A stretch of 7,617 nucleotides of DNA, from NCBI GenBank assembly GCA_017508505.1, contig JAFVYT010000147.1, positions 1 to 7,617 of the forward strand, given 5' to 3'. Origin of the DNA: Clostridia bacterium. Its GTDB lineage: Bacteria; Bacillota_A; Clostridia; Oscillospirales; SIG627. This document shows, piece after piece, positions 6,975 through 7,617 of this stretch. Position numbers and translations under genes: made by a program. Position 1 is the stretch's first letter; every line of letters starts with the position of its first letter. A model generated the notes under the pieces. That model did no database searches. It was not told the DNA's origin and saw nothing but the letters and a program-made list of their open reading frames with translations.

Positions 6975-7072
6975 CAGCGGGATGCGAAGCCCAAACCGCA
7001 AGGCGGTTTGCCTTTTCGTCCGCCGAACAACTCCCCGTTTCGGTGGCACTTAACGCTTGAGCTTCTACTCTG
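6975..7072 (-). promoter_or_regulatory. Tetrahydrofolate (THF) riboswitch aptamer upstream of folT
   Basis: The minus strand shows the conserved blocks of this RNA in order. GAGTAG (7070-7065) and GCGTTAAGTG (7056-7047) are followed by a P3 stem CCGAA (7043-7039)/TTCGG (7027-7023) closing an 11-nt loop with GGGGAG. Then come ACGAA, a P4 hairpin AAGGC (7014-7010)/GCCTT (7004-7000), the conserved GCGGT, and GCATCCCGC (6985-6977). P2 is GAAGCTC (7065-7059) with GGGCTTC (6992-6986), seven pairs including one G-U. The L3 GGGG can pair with TCCC in the 3' block, as in the known pseudoknot. P1 is short: CAG (7072-7070) with CTG (6977-6975). Order, spacing and position before folT match the class as known from Streptococcus mutans folT. 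The ligand is reduced folate. The aptamer overlaps the end of tadA. Confidence 0.9.
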
Positions 7073-7535
7073 ATTTTGGTTTCCTTTTATTTCTGAGAGC
7101 GCGGAAAAAATCCTGAAGCAGGTCCTTTGACGCAGTCTCGCACAGCCCGTAGGAAACCGCGGGCTTGTGGTTGAAGGGATAAGTGGGAAGGTCAATCACG
7201 CTTCCCATTGCGCCCCCCTTTGGGTCTCTGGCAGCGATGTGAACCGTTGGGATTCTTGCGTGAATGATCGCGCCCGCACACATGGGGCACGGCTCGAGGG
7301 TTACGTACATTTCGCACTGCCAAAGCCGCCATCCGCCGAGCTTCTTGCACGCCTTGTCGATGGCGACGATCTCTGCGTGGAGAAGGGCGTTCTTCTTTTT
7401 CTCCCGTGCGTTTCGCCCTCTTGCGATGATCAAACCGTCCTTGACGATCACACATCCGATGGGAACCTCGCCCTCCTCAAAGGCTTTTTTTGCCTCCTTG
7501 AGGGCCTCTCCCATAAACTTCGCCTCGGGGGTCAT
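7065..7535 (-). CDS. tadA: tRNA-specific adenosine deaminase (TadA)
   Basis: TadA converts wobble adenosine 34 to inosine in tRNA-Arg(ACG), allowing decoding of CGC and CGA codons. The 156-residue product has the cytidine-deaminase-fold signature: H53-A-E55, with zinc ligand H53 and proton-shuttle E55, and P82-C83-P-M-C86 giving the two cysteine ligands. Other TadA features are EGEVPIGCVIV (21-31), LGGWRLWQCEMYVTLEPCPM (66-85), DPKGGAMGS (104-112), FNHKPAV (121-127), and the basic C-terminus FFRALRNKRK. ATG 7535 is preferred over the TTG at 7541 because GGAG (7547-7544) is 8 nt before the ATG but only 2 nt from the TTG. The ATG overlaps the upstream gene's TGA, and the TAG stop lies inside the THF aptamer. 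No promoter is seen before folT, so tadA, folT and folC are probably on one transcript. Confidence 0.94.
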   Translation of the reverse strand: MTPEAKFMGEALKEAKKAFEEGEVPIGCVIVKDGLIIARGRNAREKKKNALLHAEIVAIDKACKKLGGWRLWQCEMYVTLEPCPMCAGAIIHARIPTVHIAARDPKGGAMGSVIDLPTYPFNHKPAVSYGLCETASKDLLQDFFRALRNKRKPKSE

Positions 7536-7617
7536 TCGCAAAGCTCCGGATTGTGCGTGGCGCAGAATGCGTTGTACTGATGGTTGCTGCTGCTCTTACC
7601 GCCCGTATATCCGGGAT
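7532..7617 (-). CDS. C-terminal end of an unidentified protein (partial, 5' end outside window)
   Basis: The minus-strand frame entering at the right edge encodes 27 residues, beginning PGYTGGKSSS and ending HNPELCE, before TGA at 7534-7532. This TGA overlaps the tadA ATG as ATGA, the same type of overlap as in the peptidase/zinc-ribbon pair, which is the main reason for calling this frame. It would also carry the tadA ribosome site in its last codons. The other long minus frame here simply continues into the tadA frame upstream of its start. The product is not recognised and too little is visible to assign a family. Confidence 0.55.
   Translation of the reverse strand, partial: PGYTGGKSSSNHQYNAFCATHNPELCE

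Noticed and set aside
7167..7580. Rightward 137-codon frame opposite tadA, and the leftward 87-codon frame at 7192-7455
   Set aside because: Both are alternative frames of tadA, whose HAE and PCPMC motifs identify the true frame.

Overview
The window looks like a chromosomal housekeeping segment of a Clostridia-type Firmicute, most likely an uncultured gut or rumen relative of the Oscillospiraceae/Christensenellales. This is inferred from AGGAGG-type ribosome sites before nearly every gene, a YugP-type zinc peptidase, an ECF folate S component with FolC, a very large fused NBD-permease ABC protein, and a tetrahydrofolate (THF) riboswitch, an RNA class known mainly from Firmicutes. No mobile element, CRISPR array, phage gene or stable RNA gene is visible.

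Layout. Positions 1-3280 (minus) hold one huge MacB-topology ABC transporter that runs off the left edge. Its extracytoplasmic domain is several hundred residues longer than in MacB and carries a diverged internal duplication. A 267-bp divergent intergenic region follows, with a good sigma-A-type promoter firing rightward. The rightward operon (3548-5015) encodes a YhbY-type RNA-binding protein, a YugP-type membrane zinc metallopeptidase with a TTG start, and a small membrane protein with a C-terminal zinc ribbon whose ATG overlaps the peptidase stop. A strong hairpin at 5022-5050 terminates this operon and probably also the one converging from the right.

The leftward operon (7617 to 5057) runs: 3' end of an unidentified gene, tadA (tRNA adenosine deaminase, ATGA overlap), THF riboswitch, folT (ECF folate S component), folC (folylpolyglutamate synthase). 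Together FolT (import) and FolC (polyglutamylation and retention) form a folate-salvage unit, and the riboswitch is placed to turn it down when reduced folate is plentiful.

The most interesting part is 6907-7072. The riboswitch aptamer starts inside the last codons of tadA: the tadA TAG stop is part of the conserved GAGUAG of the aptamer. Downstream, a 12-bp perfect inverted repeat buries the folT Shine-Dalgarno in a hairpin, and a stretch of the aptamer can pair with the anti-SD strand. This gives a complete, testable model of translational (possibly dual) control within about 165 bp.
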